DNA of 64,000 nt, from contig NZ_BMQJ01000020.1 in NCBI RefSeq assembly GCF_014648055.1, positions 50,047-114,046 of the forward strand, written 5' to 3'. The notes under the pieces are model-generated. The model worked only from the letters and a program-made list of their open reading frames with translations. It did no database searches and was not told the DNA's origin. This DNA comes from Streptosporangium pseudovulgare. GTDB lineage: Bacteria; Actinomycetota; Actinomycetes; Streptosporangiales; Streptosporangiaceae. Below are positions 16,307 through 25,363 of the stretch, piece after piece. Position numbers and translations under genes: made by a program. Numbering within the stretch: the first letter of the stretch is position 1; each line of letters opens with the position of its first letter.

Positions 16307-17704
16307 ATGGCTTTTCATCGCGAACCGGAGAAGTGGCGGGGATACGACGTGGGTGACGCGCAGGACGACGACGACCGCACACGTGCGATGCGACCGCCGC
16401 CCGCCGAGCCGTGGCGCGCGGCGGGGCAGCCCGCCCATCCGGTCCCGGGGCGGAGCCGCACGTCCTCCGCCCAGGACGCCGGCCGTACGGCCCGCGGCCA
16501 GGACGCCGACCGTACGGCCCGCTACCAGGCTCCCGGCGGCGCCGCCGGGCCCGCCGGGTCCGCCGGGTCCGGCCCGGGGGATGAGGCGGCCCCCCGGGCG
16601 ACCTCACGGGTCTACGGCCAGGCCAGGCAGGGATCGGAGCCGGCCAGGCCGCTCCGCGGCTCGCAGTCGTCCTCCGCCCGGCCCGCGGGCGCCGACCCCC
16701 CCGACAGGAAAGGCGGCCCCCGGATGCCGGGCACCACCTGGAGACCGAAACGACCCGGCAGGCTGGCGGTGCGGATCCTCGCCGGTCTGGTCGTCGTGCT
16801 GCTGGTGCTCGGCGTCGTCGGCTTCTTCGTGATCAACTCGCGGCTGAAGGAGGTCGACGCGCTCGGCGAGTACACCGGCCGCCCGGACGCCACCGCCGGC
16901 ACCAACTGGCTGCTGGTCGGCTCCGACAGCCGTGAGGGCCTGACCAAGGCCCAGCGCAGGAAGTTCGCCACCGGCCGCGCGGTCGGCCGCCGCACCGACA
17001 CGATGATGCTGCTGCACGTCCCCGACGGCGACGGCCGGCCGACCCTGGTCAGCCTGCCCCGCGACTCCTACGTGCCGATCGACGGGCACGGCAGCGACAA
17101 GCTGAACGCCGCCTACGCCTACTCCGACGGCGGCCCCAAGCTGCTGGCCAAGACCGTCGAGAAGGTCACCGGCCTGCGGATCGACCACTACATGGAGATC
17201 GGCTTCGGCGGCTTCGTGGGCATCGTGGACGCCGTCGGCGGGGTCGAGATCAACGTCAAGCAGGACATCAAAGACCCCAAGGCCGGGATCGACCTGAAGA
17301 AGGGCGTGCAGACGATGGACGGCGGCACCGCCCTCGGCTACGTCCGTACCCGCGCCACCGGCGGCATCCCCGACTTCGAGCGGACCCAGCGCCAGCGGCA
17401 GTTCTTCTCCGCGGTGGTGAAGAAGGCGTCCGCCCCCGGCGTCCTGATCAACCCCTTCCGCTCCGTCCCGCTCGCGCTGAGCGCCACCGACGCGGTGGTG
17501 GTCGGCGAGGAGACCGGCGCCTTCGACCTGCTCTCCCTCGGGCTGGCCATGGGCGACAACCCGGTCACCACGATCGTTCCGGTCTCCTCCTTCCCCAAGG
17601 TCAACGGGCAGGACGTCGCCAAGTGGGACAGCCAGCGGGCGCTGCGCATGTTCCGGGCGCTGGCCGAGGACAAGCCCGTCCCCAAGGACGCCCTCGGAAA
17701 GTGA
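16307..17704 (+). CDS. LytR-CpsA-Psr (LCP) family wall-polymer ligase
   Basis: LCP enzymes transfer glycopolymers (arabinogalactan, teichoic or teichuronic type) from lipid carriers to peptidoglycan. Residues 1-150 are a Pro/Arg/Gly-rich cytoplasmic region; TM about 153-176. The LCP domain runs from about 195 to 380 with LLVGSDSR, RTDTMMLLHV, SLPRDSYV, KLNAAYAY and GYVRTRA, which carry the Arg/Asp residues that bind pyrophosphate and Mg. ATG 16307 has no visible ribosome binding site; GTG 16349, 7 nt after GGGG, is a good alternative start. Followed directly by a hairpin. Confidence 0.92.
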   Translation: MAFHREPEKWRGYDVGDAQDDDDRTRAMRPPPAEPWRAAGQPAHPVPGRSRTSSAQDAGRTARGQDADRTARYQAPGGAAGPAGSAGSGPGDEAAPRATSRVYGQARQGSEPARPLRGSQSSSARPAGADPPDRKGGPRMPGTTWRPKRPGRLAVRILAGLVVVLLVLGVVGFFVINSRLKEVDALGEYTGRPDATAGTNWLLVGSDSREGLTKAQRRKFATGRAVGRRTDTMMLLHVPDGDGRPTLVSLPRDSYVPIDGHGSDKLNAAYAYSDGGPKLLAKTVEKVTGLRIDHYMEIGFGGFVGIVDAVGGVEINVKQDIKDPKAGIDLKKGVQTMDGGTALGYVRTRATGGIPDFERTQRQRQFFSAVVKKASAPGVLINPFRSVPLALSATDAVVVGEETGAFDLLSLGLAMGDNPVTTIVPVSSFPKVNGQDVAKWDSQRALRMFRALAEDKPVPKDALGK

Positions 17705-17705
17705 C

Positions 17706-17736
17706 GCGGTCTCCCGGCGCGACGCCGGGAGACCGC
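17706..17736 (+). terminator. Terminator after LCP gene
   Basis: Perfect 13-bp stem GCGGTCTCCCGGC / GCCGGGAGACCGC with 5-nt loop, beginning 2 nt after the stop codon. Confidence 0.9.
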
Positions 17737-17859
17737 CGTGGCCCGGTCCCGGCCTCGGCCTCCGGCGCACTCGCGCGGGGCGGAGCGGGGCCGGGCGGCC
17801 GCGGGACGGGCCCCGGGAGCGCTCCGCGTCCGCGCGGTCCCGGACGTAGGGTCTCGATC

Positions 17860-18492
17860 ATGACGACCATCGCCGAGGAAGTCCTCCTCCTCGCGCTCAG
17901 CGAGCGGGAAGGCAAGCAACTGGTCGGCTCGACCGATCTGGACGTCGCCCTCGGCGGCGCCCTGCTGGCCGAGCTGGCGGTCAACGGCCGGGTCGGCCTG
18001 GCCGACAAGAAGATCACCGTCCTCGACCCCACCCCCCTGGGAGACGCGGAGCTGGACGCGGCGCTGGCCCGGATCGCCGCCGAGAGCAGGCCGCACAAGC
18101 CCGACCGGTGGGTCTACAAGCTCCGTTCGGCCAAGCTCCGCGGACGTCTGCTCGCCGGGCTGGCCGAGCGTGGCGTGCTGGACGAGGAGCGGTCGAAGGT
18201 CCTGGGGATCTTCCCCCGCACCCGCCACCCGGAGCTCGACCCGAGCGTGGAGCGGGCGGTGCGCGAGCGCGTCCGGGAAGCGCTGACCGGAGCCGCGACC
18301 GACGAGCGGACGGTCGTGCTGATCGCCGTACTGCACGCGGCCAAGATCGACCGAAAGGCCTTCCCCGACGTGGACCGGCGGGCCTTCAAGGAGATCGCCG
18401 AGGACCACTGGGCGGGCGACGCGGTCTCGAAGACCATCTCCTCCATCAACGCCGCGGCGGGCGGTGCGGCGGCGGTGGCCGCCGCGACGTAG
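17860..18492 (+). CDS. GPP34 (GOLPH3-like) family phosphoprotein
   Basis: 210 aa from ATG 17860 (MTTIAEEVLLLALSE). Matches the bacterial GOLPH3/GPP34 family: N-terminal EEVLLLAL, GGALLAELA, central TLLD-like ITVLDPTPLGD, and C-terminal helices with VLIAVLHAAKI and Ala-rich end. Eukaryotic GOLPH3 binds PI4P; the bacterial role is unknown. Streptomyces and relatives carry many copies. No signal peptide or TM. The reading frame is open further upstream but that region contains the LCP terminator. Confidence 0.9.
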   Translation: MTTIAEEVLLLALSEREGKQLVGSTDLDVALGGALLAELAVNGRVGLADKKITVLDPTPLGDAELDAALARIAAESRPHKPDRWVYKLRSAKLRGRLLAGLAERGVLDEERSKVLGIFPRTRHPELDPSVERAVRERVREALTGAATDERTVVLIAVLHAAKIDRKAFPDVDRRAFKEIAEDHWAGDAVSKTISSINAAAGGAAAVAAAT

Positions 18493-18583
18493 CCGATCAC
18501 GCACGGCCGGTGCCGCCGTGCCACCCGCCCGGTACGGCGGCGCCCGCCGTACCGGGCGTCCCGTGCGGTCATCCGTCCCGTAC

Positions 18584-18657
18584 GGCCGGGGCCCGGCCGG
18601 GCCGTACGACCGGAGGCCGGTCGGGTCACACGGCCGGGGGCCCGGCCGGGCCGTACG
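18584..18657. repeat. Two copies of a GC-rich hairpin-forming repeat
   Basis: GGCCGGGGCCCGGCCGGGCC followed by GTACG occurs at 18584-18608 and, with one extra G, at 18632-18657, in the 220-nt gap between the GPP34 and rhodanese genes. Each copy is nearly self-complementary (GGCC/CCGG blocks) and flanked by CGTACGG, so the region can fold into tandem hairpins acting as a terminator. Confidence 0.6.
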
Positions 18658-18716
18658 GAAGCCCGGTTGGGCCACTTCCCGCCCCACCGGGGGACGGACT
18701 TGGGACAATGGGCGTC

Positions 18717-19040
18717 ATGACTGTTCCTGAAGTCGAAGCACAGGCCGTCCCCGACGGAGCGTTCCTGCTCGACGTGCGCGAGAACGACGAGTGGCGGGCG
18801 GGACACGCGCCCACGGCCGTCCACATCCCGCTCGGAGAGCTCCAGGTCCGGGCCGGCGAGGTGCCGCCGGACGCGCCCGTCTACGTGATCTGCCGCTCCG
18901 GCGGCCGGTCGGCGCACGCCGCCGCCTGGCTCAACCACGTCGGCCGGGACGCGATCAACGTCGGCGGCGGCATGCAGGCGTGGGGGAGCGCGGGCCTGCC
19001 GATGGTGAGCGAGAGCGGCCGGGACCCGTTCGTGGCCTGA
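18717..19040 (+). CDS. Rhodanese-like domain protein
   Basis: Single-domain rhodanese (107 aa), a sulfur-carrier or redox protein of the cytosol. Motifs: FLLDVRENDEWRAGH (CH2A), IPLGEL, and the active-site loop VICRSGGRSAHAA with catalytic Cys, ending GGMQAWGSAGLPM (CH2B). Start is ATG 18717; ATG 18708 three codons upstream is equally possible. The much longer open frame upstream is noise through the repeat region. Confidence 0.9.
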   Translation: MTVPEVEAQAVPDGAFLLDVRENDEWRAGHAPTAVHIPLGELQVRAGEVPPDAPVYVICRSGGRSAHAAAWLNHVGRDAINVGGGMQAWGSAGLPMVSESGRDPFVA

Positions 19041-19110
19041 TCCGCCGGACCGGGGCCGGCCCGATCGCGTCGATCGTGGGATCACGCGGCCGGGCCGGCC
19101 CCGCCACTGT

Positions 19111-19497
19111 TCACCGTCCGGCGTCCTGGGGATACCAGCGCAGCTCGACGGTGTTGCCGTCCGGGTCCCGCACGTACACCGACTGCGCGTCGCCACGCGC
19201 GCCGAACCGGGTGACCGGCCCCTCCAGCACGGTGAGGACGCCGGAGTCGATCACCTCCTGCCAGTCCACGGGATCCACGACGAGGCAGATGTGGTCCACG
19301 TTGGACTCACCGCGCGGACGTTCGACCAGATCGATGATGGTGGACTCGTCGACCCGTACCGACGGGAAGGGCGCCTCACCCGCTCGCCACTCCGCGACCC
19401 GCTCCTCCTGGAGGCCGAGGGTCCCCGCGTAGAACTCCAGTGCCCGCTCGGCGTCCCGCACGTTGAGCACCAGGTGGTCGAAGGCTTTCACCCGCAT
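19111..19497 (-). CDS. VOC-superfamily protein (glyoxalase/bleomycin-resistance fold)
   Basis: 128 aa. Two beta-alpha-beta-beta-beta modules: FDHLVLNVRDAERALEFYAG at the N-terminus and DHICLVVDP in the second half, ending in VYVRDPDGNTVELRWYP. Candidate metal ligands are His8, His (DHICL) and Glu (VELRWY), as in glyoxalase-type dioxygenases or fosfomycin-resistance enzymes; substrate cannot be inferred. GGAG lies 8 nt before ATG 19497. Same strand as the MFS gene behind it (45 nt). Confidence 0.88.
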   Translation of the reverse strand: MRVKAFDHLVLNVRDAERALEFYAGTLGLQEERVAEWRAGEAPFPSVRVDESTIIDLVERPRGESNVDHICLVVDPVDWQEVIDSGVLTVLEGPVTRFGARGDAQSVYVRDPDGNTVELRWYPQDAGR

Positions 19498-19542
19498 CGA
19501 TGATCTCCTCTGCTGACTGTTCCGTCTGAATCGTAGGGTGGC

Positions 19543-20775
19543 TCATCCGTGTGCGGCCGTCGCTTCGTCGGCGACGGCGGGTGAGGTCCTGCCGCGGGTG
19601 GCGAGGGTGAGGAGCAGCGAGGCGGCGGTCAGCGCCACGCCGAACCAGACGACGCCGGTGACGCCCAGGTGGTCGGCGAGCAGTCCGCCGAACAGCGCCC
19701 CGAGCGCGATGGAGGTGTTGTAGGCCATGGTGTTGAGTGACATCGCGGCCTCGAAGGTGTCGGGCGCGGCGGCCTGGGTCATGTTGACCTGGCACAACTG
19801 CACGACGCCGAAGGAGATCCCCCACAGGACCAGCGAGACGACCGCGCCGGCCTGCCCGTGCCCGATGGTGAGCAACAGCAGCAGGGAGGCCGTGAGCCCG
19901 GCGCAGCCGACGATGAAACTGCCCCTGAGGTTCCTGCTCGCCGTGTGCCCGGCGATGAAGTTCCCGGCCGCGCCTCCGGCGCCGTAGATCATCAGTACCG
20001 CGGTGATGAAGAAGGGCGTGGCGGAGGTGCTGTCCTCCAGGTAGGGGCGCACGAAGGTGTAGGCCCCGAAGTGACCGAGCACGAACAGCACGACGGTGAA
20101 CAGCACCAGGCGCAGCGGTGCGTTCCTGAGCGGGAGCGTGAAGACCTCCCGGACCGGGACCGCGTTCTGCGACGGCAGCGACGGGATCGCGGCGACGACC
20201 GCGAGGAGGACCAGCGCGCTGAGGCCGGCCCAAATGAGGAACGTGGTCCGCCAGCCGGTGAGGCTCTCCAGGACGGTGCCCAGCGGTATGCCCACGACCG
20301 CGGCGACCGAGATGCCCGACATCACGATGGCGGCCGCCCTGCCGGCGTGGCGTTCGGCGACGATGCGCATCGCCATGCTCACGCCGATGGCCCAGAACAC
20401 GCCGCTGGCGAATCCCATGACGAGCCGCGTCGTCAGGACCAGCGGGTAGTTCGGTGAGACGGCGGTGATGAGGTTTCCCAGGGTCAGTATCACCAGCAGC
20501 GCCGACAGCAGCACGCGCCGGTTGACGCGCCTGGTCCAGGCCACGATGAACGGCACACCCAGCCCGGCTGAGACGCCGTACAGGGTGACCATCAGCCCGG
20601 CGGTGCCCACTGATATGCCCAGGTTCGAGCTCATCGGGGTGAGCAGGCCGACGGGCATCAGTTCCGTGGTGAGGAAGACGAACAGGCTGGCGGTGATCGC
20701 CGAGACGCCCAGCCACGACCTGGTGGCCGAGTGAGGGTGGTCAACGTGTGTGGCCATCATCTTCTTTCTGGTCAT
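19543..20775 (-). CDS. MFS transporter, DHA1 (AraJ/NepI-like) efflux family
   Basis: Twelve-TM proton-coupled exporter, 410 aa. N-terminal TELMPVGLLTPMSSNLGIS and GLGVPF are typical of the DHA1 sugar/drug exporters; RRVNRRVLL is the loop 2-3 motif A region; motif-C-like GIPLGTVLES follows. Substrate unknown. ATG 20775 or the ATG pair at 20760/20757 (after AGAAAGAAG) may be the start. Divergent from cytX, with an inverted repeat between them. Followed by the VOC gene on the same strand. Confidence 0.9.
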   Translation of the reverse strand: MTRKKMMATHVDHPHSATRSWLGVSAITASLFVFLTTELMPVGLLTPMSSNLGISVGTAGLMVTLYGVSAGLGVPFIVAWTRRVNRRVLLSALLVILTLGNLITAVSPNYPLVLTTRLVMGFASGVFWAIGVSMAMRIVAERHAGRAAAIVMSGISVAAVVGIPLGTVLESLTGWRTTFLIWAGLSALVLLAVVAAIPSLPSQNAVPVREVFTLPLRNAPLRLVLFTVVLFVLGHFGAYTFVRPYLEDSTSATPFFITAVLMIYGAGGAAGNFIAGHTASRNLRGSFIVGCAGLTASLLLLLTIGHGQAGAVVSLVLWGISFGVVQLCQVNMTQAAAPDTFEAAMSLNTMAYNTSIALGALFGGLLADHLGVTGVVWFGVALTAASLLLTLATRGRTSPAVADEATAAHG

Positions 20776-20868
20776 CGGATGTCACGGGCCGAGGGGACGG
20801 GACGCTGCGGCGCCTGGCCGGGGCGCCCTTCAGGGCCTCCGTCATGTGGTCAAGGGTGGGCGAACACC

Positions 20869-20924
20869 GATCAATGAGTCCAACGCATACTTTTCATGCT
20901 GATCAATCTGAATGAACGATTGAT
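20869..20924. promoter_or_regulatory. Repeated GATCAAT sites upstream of the MFS gene
   Basis: GATCAAT at 20869 and 20901 (direct), and GATTGAT at 20918. ATCAATC (20902-20908) and GATTGAT (20918-20924) form an inverted repeat with a 9-nt spacer. AT-rich compared with the surroundings and about 100 nt upstream of the MFS start, it resembles a LysR- or MarR-type operator; no regulator gene is adjacent. Confidence 0.5.
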
Positions 20925-21001
20925 GACGGGGCCGCGGCAGCGGCCCGCTGTGGCGGTGTGTCCTGTCATGCGGCAATATGAGGGCGCCAATTGCATAAGC
21001 C

Positions 21002-21093
21002 AACGCGGGAGCTCGGGGCGCCGGGCTGAGAGGGCAGCACAGCCGCTGCCGACCGCCTGAACCTGTCCGGGTAATGCCGGCGTAGGGAGCGTT
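21002..21093 (+). promoter_or_regulatory. TPP riboswitch (THI element) controlling cytX
   Basis: Conserved THI-box core: GCGGGAGCTCGGGG then GGGCTGAGAGGG, followed by CCGACCGCCTGAACCTG, CCGGGTAATGCCGGCG and TAGGGAG. Closing stem P1 pairs AACGC (21002-21006) with GCGTT (21089-21093). The Shine-Dalgarno AGGGAG (21084-21089) lies inside the 3' part of the aptamer, 6 nt before the GTG start of cytX, so thiamine pyrophosphate binding most likely blocks translation initiation. Confidence 0.96.
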
Positions 21094-21095
21094 TC

Positions 21096-22493
21096 GTGAC
21101 ATCCGATGTCATCGGTTCCAAGCATGCAGAGGCCCCCCTCACCCTCGACCAGGCCCCGCCCAAGACGCTCGGCGCGCTGGACCAGGGCGCGTTCTGGGCG
21201 AACCTGGGCGTCAGCCTGCTCGGCTTCTCCTTCGCCCTCTTCCTGATCGACCCCCTGCTCGACGGCGACACGCTCACCCTGCCGGCGGCGCTGCTCGCCG
21301 CGCTCGTCGGCAGCCTGATCGGCACCGCGATGGTCGGCCTCGCCGCGGTGCCGGGCGCGCAGACGGGCCGGCCCGCGATGGTGCTGCTGCGCGGCCTGTT
21401 CGGGGCGAGGCTCTCCTACGTCCCCACCGTCCTCAACATCGTCCAGATGATCGGCTGGGGCGCGTTCGAGCTGTGGGTCGTCGCGATGGGCGCCCAGGCG
21501 ATCTTCGGACCGTCCGTGCCGTACGCGGTCTGGGCGGTCGCCGCCGGGGCGCTGACGACGGCGCTGACCCTCTACCCGCTGGGCGCCATCCGGCTGCTGC
21601 GGCGGTTCGTCACCGTCGGCGTGGTGGTGTCGGTCGTCTGGTTCGCGGTGGTCTTCCTCCGCGACACCCCCGCCCAGACCGGCGGGTCCTGGCACGGCTT
21701 CGCCCCCGCGGTGGACTTCGTGATCGCCCTGTCGGTGTCGTGGGTGCCGGTCGCGGCGGACTACGCCCGGCACTCGCGGTCCAGCCGCGCGGCCTTCGCC
21801 GGCGTGGTCGGCGGTTACACGATCGCCCAGGTGGCGTGCCTGGCCGTCGGCGTCTACGCGGTGGCGCTGGCCGGCCACGCCGCGGTGGGCGAGAACCAGA
21901 CCACGGTGTTCGCCCCGTTCGTGGCGGCGCCGCTCGGGGCGCTGTTCTTCGGCATCCTGGTGCTACGCGAGACCGACCAGTCGTTCGCGAACGTCTACTC
22001 CACGGCGATGTCGCTGCAGAACCTGATGCCCAGGGTGGACCGGAGGGTCTTCTCCGTGGCCATCGGCGTGCTGACCACCGCCGTCGCCCTCGTCATCGAC
22101 GTCCACTCCTACCAGGCGTTCCTCGGCATCATCGGCGCGGTGTTCGTCCCGATGTTCGGTGTGCTGGCGGTCGACTACTTCCTCCTCGGCCGCGGCCGGA
22201 CCTGGGACACCTCCGAGACCGCCCCCTCCCGCCTGCTCATGGTGGTCCCGTGGGTGCTCGGCTTCGCCGCCTGGTGGCTGCTCGCCGCCCCCGCGGGGGT
22301 GAAGTGGTGGGACGACCGCTGGGCCTGGGTCAGGGACGCCGTCGGTTTCGCCAAGCAGCCGTGGATGAGCGCGGCCGTCGGGTCCTTCCTCGTCGCGGGC
22401 CTGGTCACCCTGGCCATCGGGGCGCTGGCCCGCCGTACGGGCCGGACCGCCCCCGGCCCTCGACCGCACTCCGTGACCCGCCGCACTCCGTGA
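21096..22493 (+). CDS. cytX: Putative hydroxymethylpyrimidine transporter CytX
   Basis: Polytopic NCS1-family (cytosine permease-like) transporter, 465 aa, 12 TM helices. Near the N-terminus it has LDQGAFWANLGVSLLGF and later GWGAFELW, SVSWVPVAADYARHS and DRRVFSV. CytX is the NCS1 branch repeatedly found behind TPP riboswitches and proposed to import the thiamin precursor HMP. GTG 21096 is fixed by the riboswitch and its embedded ribosome binding site. A short GC-rich hairpin follows. Confidence 0.93.
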   Translation: MTSDVIGSKHAEAPLTLDQAPPKTLGALDQGAFWANLGVSLLGFSFALFLIDPLLDGDTLTLPAALLAALVGSLIGTAMVGLAAVPGAQTGRPAMVLLRGLFGARLSYVPTVLNIVQMIGWGAFELWVVAMGAQAIFGPSVPYAVWAVAAGALTTALTLYPLGAIRLLRRFVTVGVVVSVVWFAVVFLRDTPAQTGGSWHGFAPAVDFVIALSVSWVPVAADYARHSRSSRAAFAGVVGGYTIAQVACLAVGVYAVALAGHAAVGENQTTVFAPFVAAPLGALFFGILVLRETDQSFANVYSTAMSLQNLMPRVDRRVFSVAIGVLTTAVALVIDVHSYQAFLGIIGAVFVPMFGVLAVDYFLLGRGRTWDTSETAPSRLLMVVPWVLGFAAWWLLAAPAGVKWWDDRWAWVRDAVGFAKQPWMSAAVGSFLVAGLVTLAIGALARRTGRTAPGPRPHSVTRRTP

Positions 22494-22591
22494 CCGGCCC
22501 GTACGCGGTGACCGGCCGTCCATCGGGAGCGGGGCGCGCCGTGACCGGTCGCTTCTCCTGAACGGGTGCGGGGTCCTCTGAACGAACGGGT

Positions 22592-22608
22592 GCGGGGCCC
22601 CGCCCCGC
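22592..22608. terminator. Short hairpin between cytX and the methyltransferase gene
   Basis: GCGGGGC / GCCCCGC with 3-nt loop in the convergent gap between cytX and the minus-strand ogt gene; likely but weak bidirectional terminator. Confidence 0.5.
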
Positions 22609-22621
22609 GCCCGCGGGCCGC

Positions 22622-23203
22622 CTACGGGCTCAGGGGCGGGCGGCCCGCGCCCCGCTCGACGCGCAGCAGCCGTTCCTTGGCGACCGGGCCGCCGGCGTAG
22701 CCGCCCAGGACGGTCTCGCTCTCGACGACCCGGTGGCAGGGCACGATCACACAGACCGGGTTGCCGCCCAGCGCGTTGCCGACCGCGCGCAGCGCCCGCG
22801 GTCTGCCGATCCGCTCGGCGATCTCCCGGTAGGTGGTCACCGTGCCGTACGGGACCGTGAGCATCTTCTGCAGGACCGTCCGGGCGAACGGCGTGGCGAG
22901 CTGCAGGTCGATCGGGACGGTGAAGGTGCGCAGCCGTCCGGAGAAGTAGGCGTCCAGCTCCCGGCGGACCGGGTCGAGCCGCCGGGGGTCGCCCCCGATG
23001 AACGAGCTGACCTCGTTGCTGACGCGCTCGAAGACGGTGTTCTCGTCCTCGTAGCTGCACGCCACCACGCCCCGGCCCGTCACGGCGAGGACGAGCCGGC
23101 CCACCGGCCCGTCGAGCGTGCCGAACGCGACATCCGGGGAGGTTCTCCCCACGTACGTGGGCGAGGTCACCCGCAACAGTGCGTCGATGTCACCGGATGA
23201 CAT
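22622..23203 (-). CDS. ogt: Methylated-DNA-[protein]-cysteine S-methyltransferase
   Basis: Suicide repair enzyme removing alkyl groups from O6-alkylguanine. Active-site IVPCHRVV (acceptor C156), with VPYGTVTTYREIAERIGRPRA (helix-turn-helix, Tyr/Arg finger) and GGYAGG downstream. 193 aa from ATG 23203, chosen because AAAGGG-TGGGG precedes it and MSSGDIDALL begins a family-like N-terminus. N-terminal domain (1-100) is shorter than the C-terminal catalytic one as expected. Divergent from the histidine-kinase gene. Confidence 0.93.
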   Translation of the reverse strand: MSSGDIDALLRVTSPTYVGRTSPDVAFGTLDGPVGRLVLAVTGRGVVACSYEDENTVFERVSNEVSSFIGGDPRRLDPVRRELDAYFSGRLRTFTVPIDLQLATPFARTVLQKMLTVPYGTVTTYREIAERIGRPRALRAVGNALGGNPVCVIVPCHRVVESETVLGGYAGGPVAKERLLRVERGAGRPPLSP

Positions 23204-23288
23204 GGCCCCACCCTTTCGCTGTCCGGGCGTGTTCAGGCGCGCGGTGACGGCAGCGTATCGGACGGATCCTCCCAACGGGTGTCAGCAC

Positions 23289-25208
23289 ATGCGGACGAAA
23301 GTGCCAAGATCAGGCCGGTTGACGCGGCACTATTGGTATGTGGGTGACAGCAGGGGGTGTGACGACGGCATCGGCCGCGCGGTCGTCGCCAGCGCGCCCA
23401 ACGCGATCGTCGCCCTCGACCGCGACCAGACGGTCCTCAGCTGGAACGCCGCCGCCGAGCGGCTGTTCGGCTGGACGGCGGCCGAGCTGCTCGGCCGCCG
23501 CGCCCCGATGGTCCCCGAGGAGCTGACCGCCGAGCACAACGCGGTCCTGGAGCGGGTCCGCACCGGCGGCCAGGTGTCGCTGCGGACCAGGCGGTTCCGC
23601 CGCGACGGCACCCTCCTGGACGTGCGGGTCGACACCAGTGCGCTGCGGTCCTCGGCCGGCGCCCTGCTCGGCTACGTCAGCGTCTACCACCTGGCGCGCG
23701 ACGACGAGAGCGCCCACGACGGGGCCGCCCGGCGGGCGCAGCTCGTCCGCAGGCTCACCGACGTGGTCGCCGACATCAACGCCGAGCGGGAGCTGCCCGC
23801 CGTGCTCGACCGGATCGCGGCCAGCCTCACCGAGCTGACCGGCGCCGACGCGGGCGGCTTCGTGCTCATCGAGGGCGACCGGCTCCGGCTGGTGGCCACC
23901 CACCGGCTGCCGGAGTCCATGCGCGGCTCCACCGCCGACCTGCGTTCCAGCCTCGTCGGCAAGCTCCTGCGCACCGGCCGGACCGTGATGCTGGAGACCG
24001 GCGAGCAGGCCGCGCTGGACGAGCTGATCTGGTCGCGGCTGCCCGGCCTGCACACCATCGCGCTCGGCCTGGCGGCGGTGGGCGGCCGGCCGTACGGCGC
24101 GCTGTACGCGTTGTTCGCCAAGCGCAAGGCGAGCCACCTGGAGCTGGAGCTGCTGGAGCTGCTGGCCGGGCACGCCGGGATCGCCGCCGGCAACGCCCTG
24201 GCCTACCAGGAGGCGGTGTGGCAGCGGGCCCACGAGCGGGCCGTGTTCGACGCCAGCGCCGACGGCATCGCCGTCCTCGACGGGGAGGGCCGCGTCACCC
24301 AGTGGAACCCGGCGGCGGCCGGGCTGACCGGACGCACGGCGGCCGACGTGATCGGCGGGCCGCCGCCGTTCCCGCTGCCGGAGCCGGGTGACAAGCTCAC
24401 CCTGCAGCTTGCCTCGGGAGCCTGGCTGGAGGTGCTCTGCGCGGAGATCGTGGAGACCGGGGAGACGGTGGTCGACTTCCGCGACATCACCCGCGCCAAG
24501 GAGCTGGAGGAGGCCAAGGACCTCTTCCTGGCCACCACCAGCCACGAGCTGCGCACCCCGATCACGGTGGTGCGGGGGTTCGCGGGCACCCTCGACGCCC
24601 GCTGGGACAGCATGACCGACGCCGAGCGCCGCGCGGCCGTGCACACCATCGCCGAGCGGGCGCGTTCCCTCGGCCAGCTCATGGACCACCTGCTGCTGGG
24701 CTCCCGGGCCGGCACCGGCGAGCTCACGCTCCGGATCGAGGCGCTCGACATGGGAGCGCTGATCCGCGCCGCCACGCTGGGCCTCCCGGTGCTGTCGGAT
24801 CTGCACCGTGTCGAGGTCGATGTGGCCTCTGACCTGCCCCCGGTCTCCGGTGACGCGCTGGCGACCGATATCGTGCTGGGGCAGCTCCTGGAGAACGCGT
24901 TCAAATATTCACCGGACGGCGGTCTCATCAGGGTCGCGGCTTGGCGGGAAGGTGACCGGGTGGTGGTGGTCGTGGACGACGAGGGCGTGGGCATCGCGCC
25001 CGCCAGCCGCGAGCGGGTGTTCGAGCGGTTCGTCCAGGTGGACGGCGGTGACCGCCGCAGGTTCGGCGGAGTCGGCCTCGGCCTGTACATCGTGCGCAGC
25101 CTGGCCCGCGCCCAGGGCGGCGAGGTGACGGCGCACGAGGGCCCGGGAGGGGGCACCCGGATGCGGCTCTCCCTGCCCATTGCCGACACGCCGAGCGCCT
25201 ATACCTGA
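23289..25208 (+). CDS. Soluble PAS-GAF-PAS sensor histidine kinase
   Basis: About 639 aa, no TM segment: PAS (28-135), GAF (150-305), PAS (315-400), HisKA with phospho-acceptor H419 in TTSHELRTPITVV, and HATPase_c with N box LLENAFKYSPDGG, G1 DDEGVGIAP and G2 GGVGLGLYIV. It senses an intracellular signal via PAS/GAF. No response regulator is adjacent; the nearest is 950 nt downstream. Start uncertain: ATG 23289 is offered; GTG 23301 or 23340 are possible and none has a strong ribosome binding site. The frame remains open into ogt on the other strand. Confidence 0.88.
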   Translation: MRTKVPRSGRLTRHYWYVGDSRGCDDGIGRAVVASAPNAIVALDRDQTVLSWNAAAERLFGWTAAELLGRRAPMVPEELTAEHNAVLERVRTGGQVSLRTRRFRRDGTLLDVRVDTSALRSSAGALLGYVSVYHLARDDESAHDGAARRAQLVRRLTDVVADINAERELPAVLDRIAASLTELTGADAGGFVLIEGDRLRLVATHRLPESMRGSTADLRSSLVGKLLRTGRTVMLETGEQAALDELIWSRLPGLHTIALGLAAVGGRPYGALYALFAKRKASHLELELLELLAGHAGIAAGNALAYQEAVWQRAHERAVFDASADGIAVLDGEGRVTQWNPAAAGLTGRTAADVIGGPPPFPLPEPGDKLTLQLASGAWLEVLCAEIVETGETVVDFRDITRAKELEEAKDLFLATTSHELRTPITVVRGFAGTLDARWDSMTDAERRAAVHTIAERARSLGQLMDHLLLGSRAGTGELTLRIEALDMGALIRAATLGLPVLSDLHRVEVDVASDLPPVSGDALATDIVLGQLLENAFKYSPDGGLIRVAAWREGDRVVVVVDDEGVGIAPASRERVFERFVQVDGGDRRRFGGVGLGLYIVRSLARAQGGEVTAHEGPGGGTRMRLSLPIADTPSAYT

Positions 25209-25363
25209 CCGACACACCGGTGCGGTCATGGCCCGGTAACGGATGCGCTGAACTATCGTCGAATGTGCACAAGCCGTAATCGAGGCGCGGTTTCTAAGAC
25301 CATCTAACGGGGCATTTCGGTCGTACCAGGTGTGTTCCTGAGGGGGAACGGGGAAACGGGGAG

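Noticed and set aside
23118..23288. Histidine kinase start at 23118
   Set aside because: Would run through the divergent methyltransferase gene and its promoter; PAS homology begins near 23370.
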